From the NCBI GenBank assembly GCA_038532435.1, contig JBCBAP010000001.1, positions 176,865-240,864 of the forward strand: a stretch of DNA of 64,000 nt, written 5' to 3'. The notes beneath the pieces were generated by a model, which did no database searches, was not told the DNA's origin, and saw only the letters and a list, made by a program, of their open reading frames with translations. The stretch is from JBCBAP01 sp038532435 (GTDB lineage: Bacteria > Pseudomonadota > Alphaproteobacteria > Rhodobacterales > Rhodobacteraceae). Positions 52,086-61,532 of this stretch are shown here, piece after piece. Positions within the stretch are counted from its first letter, which is position 1. Every line of letters starts with the position of its first letter. The position numbers and the translations under genes are program-made.

Positions 52086-52507
52086 TGTATCTCTCCTTTC
52101 TGGATCGGGGGAACTGACCTCCACGCGGGAAGTCGACGGTAAAGGACGACGGCCGCAAGGCCGCCCAGGACGACCGGACCGACGGGCGGGCTGGGCACGA
52201 CCGCGATGTGCACGATGACCGCGCCGATCATGGTGCAGATCAGAAGAACCGCGCCGATCGCCGCGGTGCGCGTGGTCAGGAGCAATGCGGCGGAGGCAAC
52301 CTCAATGCTGCCGGTCAGCAGACGGAACCATTGGCCCCACCCGATCTGCTCGAACAGATCAACCATCGGTGCGACGCCGATCAGCTTCGCGCCCCCTGCT
52401 GCGCCGAAGGCTATCGCGAGCAGGATCTGCACGCCCCAGGTCGCGCGGTTGGCCCAGCGCGAAAGAGGCGTATCGCCGGGTGTGTATTGATGGAGTGCTT
52501 GTGACAT
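52082..52507 (-). CDS. DoxX-like membrane protein
   Basis: 141 residues with four hydrophobic segments and the DoxX-family opening ILLAIAFGAAGGAKLIG. ATG at 52505-52507, 6 bp after the RND pump stop. DoxX relatives sit near redox and stress systems, but the activity is poorly defined. Co-transcribed with the efflux genes. Confidence 0.8.
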   Translation of the reverse strand: MSQALHQYTPGDTPLSRWANRATWGVQILLAIAFGAAGGAKLIGVAPMVDLFEQIGWGQWFRLLTGSIEVASAALLLTTRTAAIGAVLLICTMIGAVIVHIAVVPSPPVGPVVLGGLAAVVLYRRLPAWRSVPPIQKGEIQ

Positions 52508-52513
52508 GGGCGT

Positions 52514-55500
52514 TTACTCTGCTGGTGTTGCAAGGGCGGAGATCGATGCGCCGGACTGTGCTGCACGCCGGTTCGAACCGGCGATTAGCAGCCTGTAGGC
52601 GCAGGGTGTGAAGATGAAGGTCACCAGCGTCAGGAGGAGCAGGCCCCCGGCGAAGACCTCGGCAAAGGGAGGCCAGAAATCGCCGCCCGACAGGATCAGG
52701 GGCACGAAGCCGCCGGCGGTGGTCAGGGTCGTCGACCAGATGTGACGCGCGGTGTAGCCGGTGACGATGTCGGCCATGGCATCGGCATCGCCGACCCGCG
52801 CTGCGTCATCTTCATCCAGCACCTCGGTCATCACGATGGTACCGTTTATGCCGACGCCGATCAGACCCATGATCCCCACGATCACGATGAAGCCGAAGCT
52901 GCTCCCGCTGAGCTTGAGAACCAGCATGCCCATGCCGAGCGCGAGGAAGCCCGCGACGAAGACCATGCCCATCCGACGGAATGAGTTGAACGTGATCACG
53001 AGCGCCGTGACTGCTGCGACAAGGAGGATCGACACCTGACTCAGGAGCCTGCTGACAGCTTCGGACCGCTGGCCCTGCGCGCCCTCGAAGCTGTAACTGT
53101 AGCCCGGCGGGAGCTCGAAGCCCGCCTCGTCCAATGCAGCCTCGAACCGGGTCTGCACGACCGAGGGGATGATGCCGAACTCCACGAAGCTGGAGACCGA
53201 CTGGATCCGTGTGCCGTCGAGCCGCGTGATGTCGGTCCATGCGGGAACCGGGCGGACATCCGCGATCGAGGTGAGCGGCACTTCCGCACCCGTGGGCGTC
53301 AGCAGGGTGACATTTGTGAGGTCGTTGACGCTGCTCCGCTGGGCCGACGGCAGCCGGACGGAGATTGGGAGCTGCTCCGGCCCTTCCAGAACGAAGCCGC
53401 CCGTCTGCCCGTTGAAGCTCGCATCGATCTGGCTGGCGACGGCTCCGGCATCGAGGCCGACGGAGCGGGCAGCCTCGTCATTGACGTCGACGGCCAGCTT
53501 GACGTTGTCCCGATGGAGCGCTGCGCGGGCATAAACGGCCCCTTCCACCGACCCGAGGATGCCCGCGGCCCTCTGCCCGTACTCGGCCAGCACTTCAAGC
53601 TCGGGACCGAAGATCCGCATCTCGATCGGTGTCGTCACCGGGGGACCGAATTCGTAGCGCCGCACGGCGAGCGCCACTTCGGGGAAGCGCTCGGACAGGG
53701 TGCGCTGAAAATAGGGGATGAGGTCCGACGTTGTCTCCGCCCCCGTCGTGTTGACGATGATGTTGCCGAAGGCCGGGTTCGCGCTCTCCGACGAAATGAC
53801 ATTGTAGTAGAGCTGCGGGGTGGCTGCGCCGATCACGGCGACAGTCTGCGTGACACCCTCCGTGGTCCGAATGATCTCGTCGATTTCCGTGACGATCTCG
53901 CTGGTCTTGGTGATGACGCTGCTTTGCGGCAGGCGGATCTCGATCCGGAACTGGTCCCGGTCCGCGGCAGGGAAGAAGCTCGTGGGCACGGTCGGCAATG
54001 AGGTGATCCCGATGACCACCGGCGCAAGGCACACCGCGATACCGACGACCGGGCGGTCGATTAGGAAACGGATCGTACCGCGAAATGCGCGGGCAAGCAG
54101 GGGAACGGGCACACCCTGGGAGATCCAGCCCCTGCCGGCATGTTCCCCTTCGCTAAAGAGCATTGGGGCAACCGCCGGGACAACGTACATCGACACGATG
54201 AAGGACGAGGCGAGCGCGCAGATCACTGCAATCGACATGGGCCCCACGAATTCGCCAGCCCCGCCGGGCAAAAGGACGATGGGCATCAAGGCGAGCATGG
54301 TCGTGAAGGTCGATGCGGCGAGCGGGAACAGCAACTTGTTGAGTGCGTTGCCGACCGCGTCCCGATAGCTTGCGCCGTGGGAAAGACGCTCCCTGATATC
54401 GTTGGTCATGATGATCGCGTTGTCGACCATGAGGCCGAGCGCCACGATCACCCCCACGATGCTCATCTGATTGAACTCGATGCCGACCATCGGAAACAGC
54501 CCGGCCGTGAGGAGTGCCGTGGTCGGGATCGCGAAGCCGACCGACAGCGCGGACCGCAGTCCCATGGTGAACAGAAGGACGACGACGACGATCACGAGGC
54601 CCTGACCCAGCGAGACCAGGACGGTCTGCAAGCGGTCTGTGGTGTAGCTGGCCTGTTCGAAGACGGGGGTGACTGTAACGCCGACGACCTGCCGGTCTGA
54701 GAAGCGTTCCACAGCCTCCATGACCTGCGGCACCCAGAGATCGACGCGCAGACCGGGCTGCATCCGCGTGCCGACGATGATCGCGAGTTCCCCGTTGTAG
54801 AGCCCTACTTCAGAGGCCGGGGACGGCACGGTTCTGCGGAACTCGGCAACGTCGCCGAGGATGAGAGAGGACGCTCCGTCGGACTGCAGCGGGATAGCGC
54901 GCAGACGTTCGAGGCTGTCCAGCGTGTTAACGAGCTCGACCGTCAGCGATGTGTCATCGTTGACCACCGATCCCGCCGCGTTGCGTGCGTCGGCCCCGGC
55001 AAGTGCTGAGGCAACGGCGCGGACGTCGAACCCTGCTGCGCGGAGCGCCACCTCGTTGACCGTGACCTCGACGACTTCGGCGTCCGCGGCATGGGTTTCG
55101 ACGAGGTCCGTTCCGGGAACCGAGCGCAACTGATCCGACAGCTCCTCAGCATACCGCTGCAGGATCAGACGGTCCGTGCTGCGTCCGTCACCTGCATGGA
55201 CCGCAAAGGCTGCGGTGTAGGCATAGCCCCCGTCGTCGTTCAGATCCGGTGCCAATGACCCCGCCGGAAGGTCCGCCTCGATATCCGCAAGCTTGTCTCG
55301 GACCCGGCTCCAGACCGGTGCGACGTTGGAAATCTCGTCCAGAAGCGTGATGGAGACGATGGAAACGTCTGCCCGGGATGTGGAGGAGATCTCGTCAATC
55401 TCCGCCAGGGTGCGCAGCTCCTCCTCGATGATCCGAGTGACGAGCGCCTCGACCCTTTGTGCGGACGCGCCCGGGTACAGTGTCGTGACGGCTGCATTGC

Positions 55501-55618
55501 GGCTCTGGATCGTCGGATCCTCGGCTCGGGGTGTCGTCAGCACCGCGCCGGTACCGACTGCAAGGATGAAGAGGAGCGACAGCGCGAGCAGGCGACGATT
55601 GAAGATCAGATACATCAT
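52514..55618 (-). CDS. RND efflux pump, inner-membrane subunit (AcrB/MMPL-like)
   Basis: 1034 residues, the usual RND length: TM1 near the N terminus (LLALSLLFILAVGTGAV), two large periplasmic loops, two six-helix bundles. The proton-relay helix IVGVIVALGLMVDNAIIMTNDIRERLSHG is typical. It overlaps the membrane-fusion gene (ATGA). No outer-membrane channel gene is adjacent, so a shared TolC is expected. Substrates unknown; regulated by the divergent TetR gene. Confidence 0.93.
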   Translation of the reverse strand: MMYLIFNRRLLALSLLFILAVGTGAVLTTPRAEDPTIQSRNAAVTTLYPGASAQRVEALVTRIIEEELRTLAEIDEISSTSRADVSIVSITLLDEISNVAPVWSRVRDKLADIEADLPAGSLAPDLNDDGGYAYTAAFAVHAGDGRSTDRLILQRYAEELSDQLRSVPGTDLVETHAADAEVVEVTVNEVALRAAGFDVRAVASALAGADARNAAGSVVNDDTSLTVELVNTLDSLERLRAIPLQSDGASSLILGDVAEFRRTVPSPASEVGLYNGELAIIVGTRMQPGLRVDLWVPQVMEAVERFSDRQVVGVTVTPVFEQASYTTDRLQTVLVSLGQGLVIVVVVLLFTMGLRSALSVGFAIPTTALLTAGLFPMVGIEFNQMSIVGVIVALGLMVDNAIIMTNDIRERLSHGASYRDAVGNALNKLLFPLAASTFTTMLALMPIVLLPGGAGEFVGPMSIAVICALASSFIVSMYVVPAVAPMLFSEGEHAGRGWISQGVPVPLLARAFRGTIRFLIDRPVVGIAVCLAPVVIGITSLPTVPTSFFPAADRDQFRIEIRLPQSSVITKTSEIVTEIDEIIRTTEGVTQTVAVIGAATPQLYYNVISSESANPAFGNIIVNTTGAETTSDLIPYFQRTLSERFPEVALAVRRYEFGPPVTTPIEMRIFGPELEVLAEYGQRAAGILGSVEGAVYARAALHRDNVKLAVDVNDEAARSVGLDAGAVASQIDASFNGQTGGFVLEGPEQLPISVRLPSAQRSSVNDLTNVTLLTPTGAEVPLTSIADVRPVPAWTDITRLDGTRIQSVSSFVEFGIIPSVVQTRFEAALDEAGFELPPGYSYSFEGAQGQRSEAVSRLLSQVSILLVAAVTALVITFNSFRRMGMVFVAGFLALGMGMLVLKLSGSSFGFIVIVGIMGLIGVGINGTIVMTEVLDEDDAARVGDADAMADIVTGYTARHIWSTTLTTAGGFVPLILSGGDFWPPFAEVFAGGLLLLTLVTFIFTPCAYRLLIAGSNRRAAQSGASISALATPAE

Positions 55619-56799
55619 TGCGCACCGTCCACCGCCGCGAGCACGACCGTCTGACCTGGTGCCACCCGGTTGGTTCCACGCGTGACGATGCGGTCGCCGT
55701 CTTGCAGCGCGCCGGACACGTAGGCCCGCGATCCGTCGGAATAGTGCACCTGCACCGGTGCCCGGTTCACCTCGAGCTTGCCGGTGTCGCCGGCGATCAC
55801 CGTCTGGACCGCGAAGAGACCGCGCAGGTCTGACACCAGCGCATCAAGCGGGACCCAGAAACCGGGCTGCGCGATTTCTTGCGACAGCGTGACGGTCAAC
55901 GCCTCCCCTTCCAGCGCGTGTGTTTGCGCCTCCCACTCCAGGACGAGGAGCATCGTCTGGGAGTCCGCGTTCACCACCGGCACGAGCGATGAGACGGTCG
56001 CGTTGAACGTGGCCCCTCGCCAGTCGAGCGGCAGCACCTGATCCTGAGAGATGTGCATCGCGGCCGTGATCGGAACGCCGATGTGAGCCTCGACACTCTC
56101 GGGGTTCACGAGACGCAGTACGGGCGCACCCGGGGAGGCGATGTCCCCACGTTCGAAGCTCACGGACGTGACGATCCCGTCGAAGGGGGCGCGCAGTTCC
56201 GTGTCGCGCAGGTCAAACTCCAGCCGTTCGATCTGCGCAATGAGCGCGTCGATATCCTGCTCCGCCTGTTCGAAGGCGGTCTGATCCTGTTCCACTCGCG
56301 TCTGGGTCACGGCGCCGGACGCAAGGAGCGCCGCGCTCCGGTTCAGATCGTCTCGCGCCTGATCCCGGGTCGCGTGTGCGCGCAGCAGAAGCGCCCGAAG
56401 CTCCTGCTCGTTCGAGCGCAGCCGTGCGCTATCCACGCGACCCAGGATGGTGCCCGCGACGACGCGATCCCCCAGATCGACGTTCGCCAGGGTCACCCGG
56501 CCCCCAACCTCGAAGGCCAGATCGGTTTCCTGGGCGATCACGGTCCGTCCGGTGTACCGGCGCGGAACCTCGTACCCCCGTTCGGACACCGCGACGGTGG
56601 TGACGACCGGCGTCGCGCGATCATCGACGAGAATCTGCGCCTGCGCTTGTCCCGCATCCCTTTGGATCGCGCCGATTGCCGCTGCGGACGCGACACCGAT
56701 CCCGCCGAGCAGGCCAAGGGACACGACAGTGCGCGCCAGCCAGCGGAGGAACGGCCTTTCCTTACGGTCGCGTTTGTTGTCTGCTGCATGTGCCCGCAT
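55615..56799 (-). CDS. RND efflux membrane-fusion (periplasmic adaptor) protein
   Basis: 394 residues. N-terminal membrane anchor (LARTVVSLGLLGGIGVASAAAIGA), lipoyl/hairpin region (VTLANVDLGDRVVAGTILGRVDSARL) with a coiled-coil at ~125-205, then the beta-barrel (ELRAPFDGIVTSVSFERGD). Links the pump to the outer-membrane channel. ATG at 56797-56799, 14 bp from the palindromic operator. Confidence 0.92.
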   Translation of the reverse strand: MRAHAADNKRDRKERPFLRWLARTVVSLGLLGGIGVASAAAIGAIQRDAGQAQAQILVDDRATPVVTTVAVSERGYEVPRRYTGRTVIAQETDLAFEVGGRVTLANVDLGDRVVAGTILGRVDSARLRSNEQELRALLLRAHATRDQARDDLNRSAALLASGAVTQTRVEQDQTAFEQAEQDIDALIAQIERLEFDLRDTELRAPFDGIVTSVSFERGDIASPGAPVLRLVNPESVEAHIGVPITAAMHISQDQVLPLDWRGATFNATVSSLVPVVNADSQTMLLVLEWEAQTHALEGEALTVTLSQEIAQPGFWVPLDALVSDLRGLFAVQTVIAGDTGKLEVNRAPVQVHYSDGSRAYVSGALQDGDRIVTRGTNRVAPGQTVVLAAVDGAQ

Positions 56800-56812
56800 G
56801 ATGTGACCACCT

Positions 56813-56836
56813 TTACAATACGATATCGTTTTGTAA
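56813..56836. promoter_or_regulatory. TetR operator palindrome between the efflux operon and its regulator
   Basis: TTACAATACGAT/ATCGTTTTGTAA is a 24-bp palindrome with 11 of 12 paired positions, in the 61-bp gap between the divergent genes. Fits the site of the adjacent TetR protein. Confidence 0.75.
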
Positions 56837-56860
56837 TACGGATACGTAGGATATTATCCG

Positions 56861-57508
56861 ATGGATCAAGCCACCGACGAAAAAAAACCGGTGCGCGCGG
56901 GGCGTCCCGTGGATGAGGCCAAGACCGAGCGCATCAAGGATGAGGCCAAGAAGCTGTTCTTCACCCATGGTGTGGACGGCGTCTCGATCGAGCAGATCGC
57001 GGCGGCGGCCAAGGTTGCGAAAACAACGGTCTATGCGAAGTTCGGGAACAAGGACGCCGTGTTTCAGGCGGTCGTGGACGACATCGCCGAGAATGTCGGT
57101 GCGGGCATGAAAACGAGCATTGCCGAAGGCGCTGACCCGCAAGACGCTCTCTGCGCTTTTGGCAGCGCGCTGATGACCGGTATCGCCGAACGCCGCTTGC
57201 TGACTGCCGAACCTGTGATTGCGATTGAAGCGCTCAAGAATCCGGAGCTGGGAGAGAAGTTCTTCGCCGCAGGTCCGGGCAGGGCGAAGGCGATGCTGGC
57301 TAAGGCCCTGACGGACTGGCAGCATGAGGGTAAGATCGGCTCATCTGATCCGGCGGAGATGGCTGAAGACCTCCTCGGCCTCTGGCTCGGGACGCTTGTT
57401 TACGAGATGAGGTTGAAACCTCACCTGAAGATCTCTCCAGCAGAGATCAAGGCCCGCGTGACCCGTGGCGTGGGGAAGTTCCTGCGTATCCATGGCAGTG
57501 GAGCCTGA
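56861..57508 (+). CDS. TetR/AcrR-family repressor
   Basis: 215 residues. N-terminal helix-turn-helix (~22-68): LFFTHGVDGVSIEQIAAAAKVAKTTVYAKFGNKDAVF. A C-terminal TetR ligand domain follows. Divergent from the RND operon with a shared operator palindrome, so it likely represses both the efflux genes and itself until a ligand binds. Confidence 0.9.
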   Translation: MDQATDEKKPVRAGRPVDEAKTERIKDEAKKLFFTHGVDGVSIEQIAAAAKVAKTTVYAKFGNKDAVFQAVVDDIAENVGAGMKTSIAEGADPQDALCAFGSALMTGIAERRLLTAEPVIAIEALKNPELGEKFFAAGPGRAKAMLAKALTDWQHEGKIGSSDPAEMAEDLLGLWLGTLVYEMRLKPHLKISPAEIKARVTRGVGKFLRIHGSGA

Positions 57509-57655
57509 ACGGACGTTTCCGCTCTTGCCGACCTTCTACAATGAAGACATCTCTATGAGAAACGGGACGGCGTGGTGGGGGACACGGGGGTGGTCAAATG
57601 CTCTTTGGGGCCGGGGTGATCCCAAGTGCCAACTGATCACCGATCGAACGGTGCG

Positions 57656-58708
57656 TCACTCGGCAGGTGCGAAGCCGGTGATCAGTTGCCTCAGGCCGAG
57701 TGCGGCACCGAGGAAGATCGCGAGGAATGCCACCGGCGCACTGAACGCGAGAACGGAGAAAGCGGAGATGCCCTGTCCGACACTGCAACCAACAGCGAGG
57801 ATTGCGCCGGGCCCCATAAGGCTCGCGCCGAGGATCTGGCGGCGCAGTTCGCGCGGATCCTCGCAGGCTTCCCATCGGAAATGACCTTTCGAGTAGGATC
57901 CGATCGCAGCACCGACCACGACCCCGACCACGGATCCCACGCTGAACGATAATGCGTTGCCGGAGGCGGTCATGGTGAAAAAGATCGTGTCGCCGATGGG
58001 GGCGGCGAACGTGTGGGTTTCAATTGGCTCCACTTCGAAACCCGTCGCGGCCACCCAGAAGGTGCCGACCCAGCCCGATACGATGGCAAGGCCAACCACC
58101 GTGCCCCAAAAGATCTGGGTGTGGGAGCGGCGCATCTCCGGCCGTGAAAGCGCCACCGCGAGCAGTGCCCCCCCGGCGAGAAGACCGGTCACCAGCGGCG
58201 CGATCCCGGCGGCCTCAAGGAGCTGGGTGAACCCCTGCGGCGACATCGCCTCTCGCTCAACTGGGAAGAGCCAGACCCGCACATGCGCCAGCGGACCGGA
58301 CATCACGAAGTAGGCGGAGAGGCCCATCACGAGCACGATCACGAAGGAGCGCAGGTCGCCGCCGCCGAGGCGTGCCAGCGCGCCGTAGCCGCAGTTGCCG
58401 CTCAGCGCCATGCCGTAGCCGAACATCACACCACCGATGATCGTGCCGGCAGGGTTCCAGACCCGGTCCAGATAGGCGCTTTCCGCACTTGAGAAGAGGC
58501 CTGTCGCGACAGCGACGTGGGTCCCGATGATGGCCACGCCGATGGCAATCGCCCACATGCGCAGGCGGCGGTCATCCGCGCCGTAAAGGGCGTCTTCGAT
58601 GGCGCCGAGCGTGCAGAACCGGCCTATGCGTGCTGCGAGGCCGAGCGCGATGCCACCCATCAGGCCGATCAGTGCTGCGGTGTTTGCTTCTCCGAGCAAA
58701 TCCAGCAT
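57656..58708 (-). CDS. soxT: YeeE/YedE-family sulfur transporter SoxT
   Basis: 350 residues with about nine or ten membrane segments. Conserved cysteines in GRFCTLGAIED, SGNCGYGALARLGGGDLRS and AVGCSVGQGISAFS match YeeE/TsuA thiosulfate carriers. ATG at 58706-58708 after GGGAGGA. Last gene of soxS-soxR-soxT; likely brings thiosulfate or a related sulfur compound into the cell. Confidence 0.88.
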   Translation of the reverse strand: MLDLLGEANTAALIGLMGGIALGLAARIGRFCTLGAIEDALYGADDRRLRMWAIAIGVAIIGTHVAVATGLFSSAESAYLDRVWNPAGTIIGGVMFGYGMALSGNCGYGALARLGGGDLRSFVIVLVMGLSAYFVMSGPLAHVRVWLFPVEREAMSPQGFTQLLEAAGIAPLVTGLLAGGALLAVALSRPEMRRSHTQIFWGTVVGLAIVSGWVGTFWVAATGFEVEPIETHTFAAPIGDTIFFTMTASGNALSFSVGSVVGVVVGAAIGSYSKGHFRWEACEDPRELRRQILGASLMGPGAILAVGCSVGQGISAFSVLAFSAPVAFLAIFLGAALGLRQLITGFAPAE

Positions 58709-58745
58709 GTGTTTCCTCCCGGACCGAACACCGGGGGGTGCCAGG

Positions 58746-59129
58746 TCAGTCTTCCCTGCAGAACAGGTCGTAGACCACTTCCATGATTTGCTTGGGCCGA
58801 TCGTCTGTCAAGCTGTAGTAGATCGCCTTGCCGTCCCGGCGCGGGGTCACCAGCCCTTCGAGCCGGAGGCGGGAGAGCTGCTGGGAAACAGCGGCCTGAC
58901 GTGCGGAAAGCAGCTCCTCCAGCTCGGTCACGGACTTTTCGCCGGATGCGAGATGGCAAAGGATCATGAGCCGTCCCTCATGGCTGATCGCCTTGAGGAA
59001 ATTGGACGCGCGCTGCGCGTTTTCCATCATCCGCTCCATGTCCTCGGCGCACATGTTGGTGCTGAAGACTGGGAGGCGGGATGCGGGTTCGGCCTGTTCG
59101 TGTGCTTCCGCTGTCATATGAACGGTCAT
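58746..59129 (-). CDS. soxR: ArsR-family regulator SoxR
   Basis: 127 residues with a winged helix (RLMILCHLASGEKSVTELEELLSARQAAVSQQLSRL). Cys58 and Cys124 are 66 residues apart, the same spacing as the persulfide-forming cysteines of SqrR/BigR. This suggests repression of sox genes that is relieved by reactive sulfur. Candidate operators are at 59541-59560 and 60962-60981. ATG at 59127-59129, 6 bp after soxS. Confidence 0.9.
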   Translation of the reverse strand: MTVHMTAEAHEQAEPASRLPVFSTNMCAEDMERMMENAQRASNFLKAISHEGRLMILCHLASGEKSVTELEELLSARQAAVSQQLSRLRLEGLVTPRRDGKAIYYSLTDDRPKQIMEVVYDLFCRED

Positions 59130-59135
59130 AGTCAG

Positions 59136-59498
59136 TTAACTCGCCTCATCCAAGGGGATACCCGCGCGCTCTAACATCATAGTGAGCAGGCCCCAGAAAA
59201 AGTCGGCACCGGGATATCCCTCGATCCGCCCCAGCTCCTTCCCGTCATCGACGAGCACGAAGGTGGGCGTGAAGTGGACCGGTTTGACGAACGCGACATC
59301 GGGCGTTTCGCTGTGAAGATCGTAGCGCTCGAGCGGGGCGGCACGGCCCTCGGCGGTCTTCGGATAGATGTGTGCGATCTCCTCGTCCCACTTCGCACAC
59401 CAGTAGCACCCGTGCTCTTCAGCCATAAGCAGGCGCGGCTCTGCTGTCGCTGCGAGTGGCAGCATCAGAGCGAGCAGCAGGGCGAGCCCCTTGATCAT
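59136..59498 (-). CDS. soxS: Periplasmic thioredoxin SoxS
   Basis: 120 residues from the ATG at 59496-59498 (GGAAGGTGA 8 bp upstream); a GTG four codons earlier would overlap that site. Signal peptide (KGLALLLALMLPLAATA), then the redox pair GCYWC (Cys31, Cys34). SoxS keeps the SoxY carrier cysteine reactivatable. Divergent from soxV. Confidence 0.88.
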   Translation of the reverse strand: MIKGLALLLALMLPLAATAEPRLLMAEEHGCYWCAKWDEEIAHIYPKTAEGRAAPLERYDLHSETPDVAFVKPVHFTPTFVLVDDGKELGRIEGYPGADFFWGLLTMMLERAGIPLDEAS

Positions 59499-59540
59499 TG
59501 CGGTTGTCACCTTCCGTTTGACGCCTTCGATCCTCCTGTC

Positions 59541-59560
59541 ATAATCTAATTTGTGAATAT
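59541..59560. promoter_or_regulatory. Candidate SoxR operator in the soxS/soxV gap
   Basis: ATAATC-N8-GAATAT is an imperfect inverted repeat (5 of 6) fitting the ATTC-N8-GAAT pattern of BigR/SqrR-like ArsR proteins. It lies 24 bp before soxV and 43 bp before soxS. Confidence 0.55.
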
Positions 59561-59583
59561 CTCAAGGCAAGGGGCGTCCGGAC

Positions 59584-60324
59584 ATGTTTGATGTCACCCT
59601 ACTGGGTGCTTTGGCCGCGGGTCTCCTGTCGTTCCTGTCCCCGTGCATTCTGCCGATGGTCCCGTTCTACTTGAGCTACCTCGCCGGGGTGGGGATGAAC
59701 CAGATATCGGCCGAGACGGAGGTCTCCCGCGCCGTTCGGCTGCGCGCGTTTCTTGCGGCCTGCTGCTTTGCGCTGGGCGTGATCACGGTCTTTGTCGGCC
59801 TGGGTGCGACCGCCACGGCGTTCGGAAGCCTCGTCAGGGAGTATTTCGATACTCTCAGGTGGATCGCCGCAGCCATCATCATCGCCATGGGTCTGCATTT
59901 TCTCGGTGTGATCCGCATCGGCATCCTGTACCGGCAATTGCGCGCCGATGCGGGAGACACGTCGAACGTCGGGATGGTCGGCGCCTACGTGATCGGCCTT
60001 GCCTTCGCGTTCGGATGGACGCCCTGCGTGGGTCCGGTGCTCGCCGCGATCCTGTTCACCGCGGCTGGGCAGGAGACATCGGGGCAGGGCGCATTGCTTC
60101 TCTTCACCTACGGCTTCGGCATGACGCTGCCGTTCATGATCGCGGCTCTGTTCATCGGCCCGTTCATGCTCTGGATGGCAAACTTCAGGCGTCATCTAGG
60201 GCTGATCGAGAAAATGATGGGCGCGCTTCTCATTCTTTTCGGCGTGCTCATCGCCACCAACTCCATAAACATCATTGCCCAATGGATGCTGGAGAACCTG
60301 CCATGGTTCAGCACCATCGGCTGA
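59584..60324 (+). CDS. soxV: CcdA-type thiol transporter SoxV
   Basis: 246 residues, six membrane helices. Conserved cysteines in LSFLSPCILPMVPFYLSYLAG (TM1) and FGWTPCVGPVLAAIL (TM4) carry reductant from cytoplasmic thioredoxin to periplasmic SoxW. First rightward sox gene, 18 bp before soxW. Confidence 0.92.
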   Translation: MFDVTLLGALAAGLLSFLSPCILPMVPFYLSYLAGVGMNQISAETEVSRAVRLRAFLAACCFALGVITVFVGLGATATAFGSLVREYFDTLRWIAAAIIIAMGLHFLGVIRIGILYRQLRADAGDTSNVGMVGAYVIGLAFAFGWTPCVGPVLAAILFTAAGQETSGQGALLLFTYGFGMTLPFMIAALFIGPFMLWMANFRRHLGLIEKMMGALLILFGVLIATNSINIIAQWMLENLPWFSTIG

Positions 60325-60342
60325 GGTCAGGGAGGACCCGAG

Positions 60343-60903
60343 ATGAAACGACTTCTGATCGCACTGTGCGCCGTTTTCACAGTGTCGCATGCCGTTGCGG
60401 CGGAGCTGGGAGATGACGGGCTGCACAAGGCGCCCTGGATGCGGGACACGTTCAAGGATCTGAGCGAGGATCTGGATGAGGCTACCGCTGAGGGCAAACG
60501 CCTCATGGTCCTCATTGAACAGCGGGGCTGCATCTACTGCCAAAAGCTGCACGAGGAAGTGTTCGTCATCCCGGAGATCGGGCAATACATCGAGGACAAC
60601 TACTTCGTCGTGCAGATCAACATGTTCGGCGATGTGGAGGTGACCGACTTCGACGGCACCTCCCTGCCCGAGAAGGAGATGGTGAAGCGGTGGGGCGCGC
60701 TTTTCACCCCGTCCATCTACTTCTTCCCGGAGGAAGTTGGCGAGGACGTGACGGCGACGCAGGCGGCGGTTGCGAACATGCCAGGCGCCTTTGGCCGCTG
60801 GACCACGTTCAACATGCTGACCTGGGTTGTCGAGAAGGGCTACGAGACCGACGAACCGTTTCAGAAGTATCATGCGCGTAAGTTTGAGGAGCAGAGCGGC
60901 TGA
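60343..60903 (+). CDS. soxW: Periplasmic thioredoxin SoxW
   Basis: 186 residues. Signal peptide (KRLLIALCAVFTVSHAVAA), redox motif GCIYC (Cys63, Cys66), cis-proline segment FTPSIYFFP. Receives electrons from SoxV for Sox cysteine maintenance. ATG at 60343 after GGGAGG. Confidence 0.9.
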   Translation: MKRLLIALCAVFTVSHAVAAELGDDGLHKAPWMRDTFKDLSEDLDEATAEGKRLMVLIEQRGCIYCQKLHEEVFVIPEIGQYIEDNYFVVQINMFGDVEVTDFDGTSLPEKEMVKRWGALFTPSIYFFPEEVGEDVTATQAAVANMPGAFGRWTTFNMLTWVVEKGYETDEPFQKYHARKFEEQSG

Positions 60904-60961
60904 TCGCACCGCATTTGCGAAACAAACCTGTGTGAAATGCTGCGATCGCGAACAAATATAA

Positions 60962-60981
60962 AAATTCACTTAGTTGAATTT
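60962..60981. promoter_or_regulatory. SoxR operator upstream of soxX
   Basis: AAATTCA-N6-TGAATTT is a perfect 7-bp inverted repeat containing ATTC-N8-GAAT, the known BigR/SqrR consensus, in the 151-bp gap before soxX. Suggests a second, SoxR-controlled promoter for soxXYZAB. Confidence 0.7.
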
Positions 60982-61054
60982 GATGTTGCTTGAGCGGAGC
61001 TGCTTGCCCTAACCTGTAGGTAACGATCGTTAAGAATCGTCCTCGGGAGGGCGC

Positions 61055-61510
61055 ATGAGATATGCACTTGGACTAGGGTTGGCTGCCGTTGTGTGCGGCA
61101 CCACGAGCGTCGCTGACACGATTGAGCCGATGAACGTCGCCTTCATGGACGGCTCGGTCGAGGTGTCGCTGACCTCGGCGGGTGGCGATCCCGTTGTGGG
61201 CCGCCAGGTGTTCGCAAACCGCAAGCAGGGCAACTGCCTCGCCTGCCACATGAACGCGGATCTGGCCGACGAGAGTTTTCACGGCGAGGTCGGTCCGCCC
61301 ATGGACGGCGTCGCTGACCGCTGGTCGGAGGCGGAGCTGCGCGGCATCGTGACTAACTCGAGGATGATGTTCGGCGGCACGATCATGCCTGCCTTCTACA
61401 TCGACAGCGGCTATGAACGCCCGCTCGAGGACTTTGCAGGCAAGAGCATCCTGACCGCACAACAGGTCGAGGATGTGGTCGCTTATCTGATGACACTGAA
61501 GGAAGAGTGA
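61055..61510 (+). CDS. soxX: Cytochrome c SoxX
   Basis: 151 residues. Signal peptide (RYALGLGLAAVVCGTTSVA), single heme site CLACH (61-65), Met ligand in GTIMPAFY near residue 111. Forms the SoxAX complex that oxidatively couples thiosulfate to SoxY. ATG after CGGGAGGG. Confidence 0.93.
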   Translation: MRYALGLGLAAVVCGTTSVADTIEPMNVAFMDGSVEVSLTSAGGDPVVGRQVFANRKQGNCLACHMNADLADESFHGEVGPPMDGVADRWSEAELRGIVTNSRMMFGGTIMPAFYIDSGYERPLEDFAGKSILTAQQVEDVVAYLMTLKEE

Positions 61511-61532
61511 CCTTCAAAGCATGGAGCTCAAC

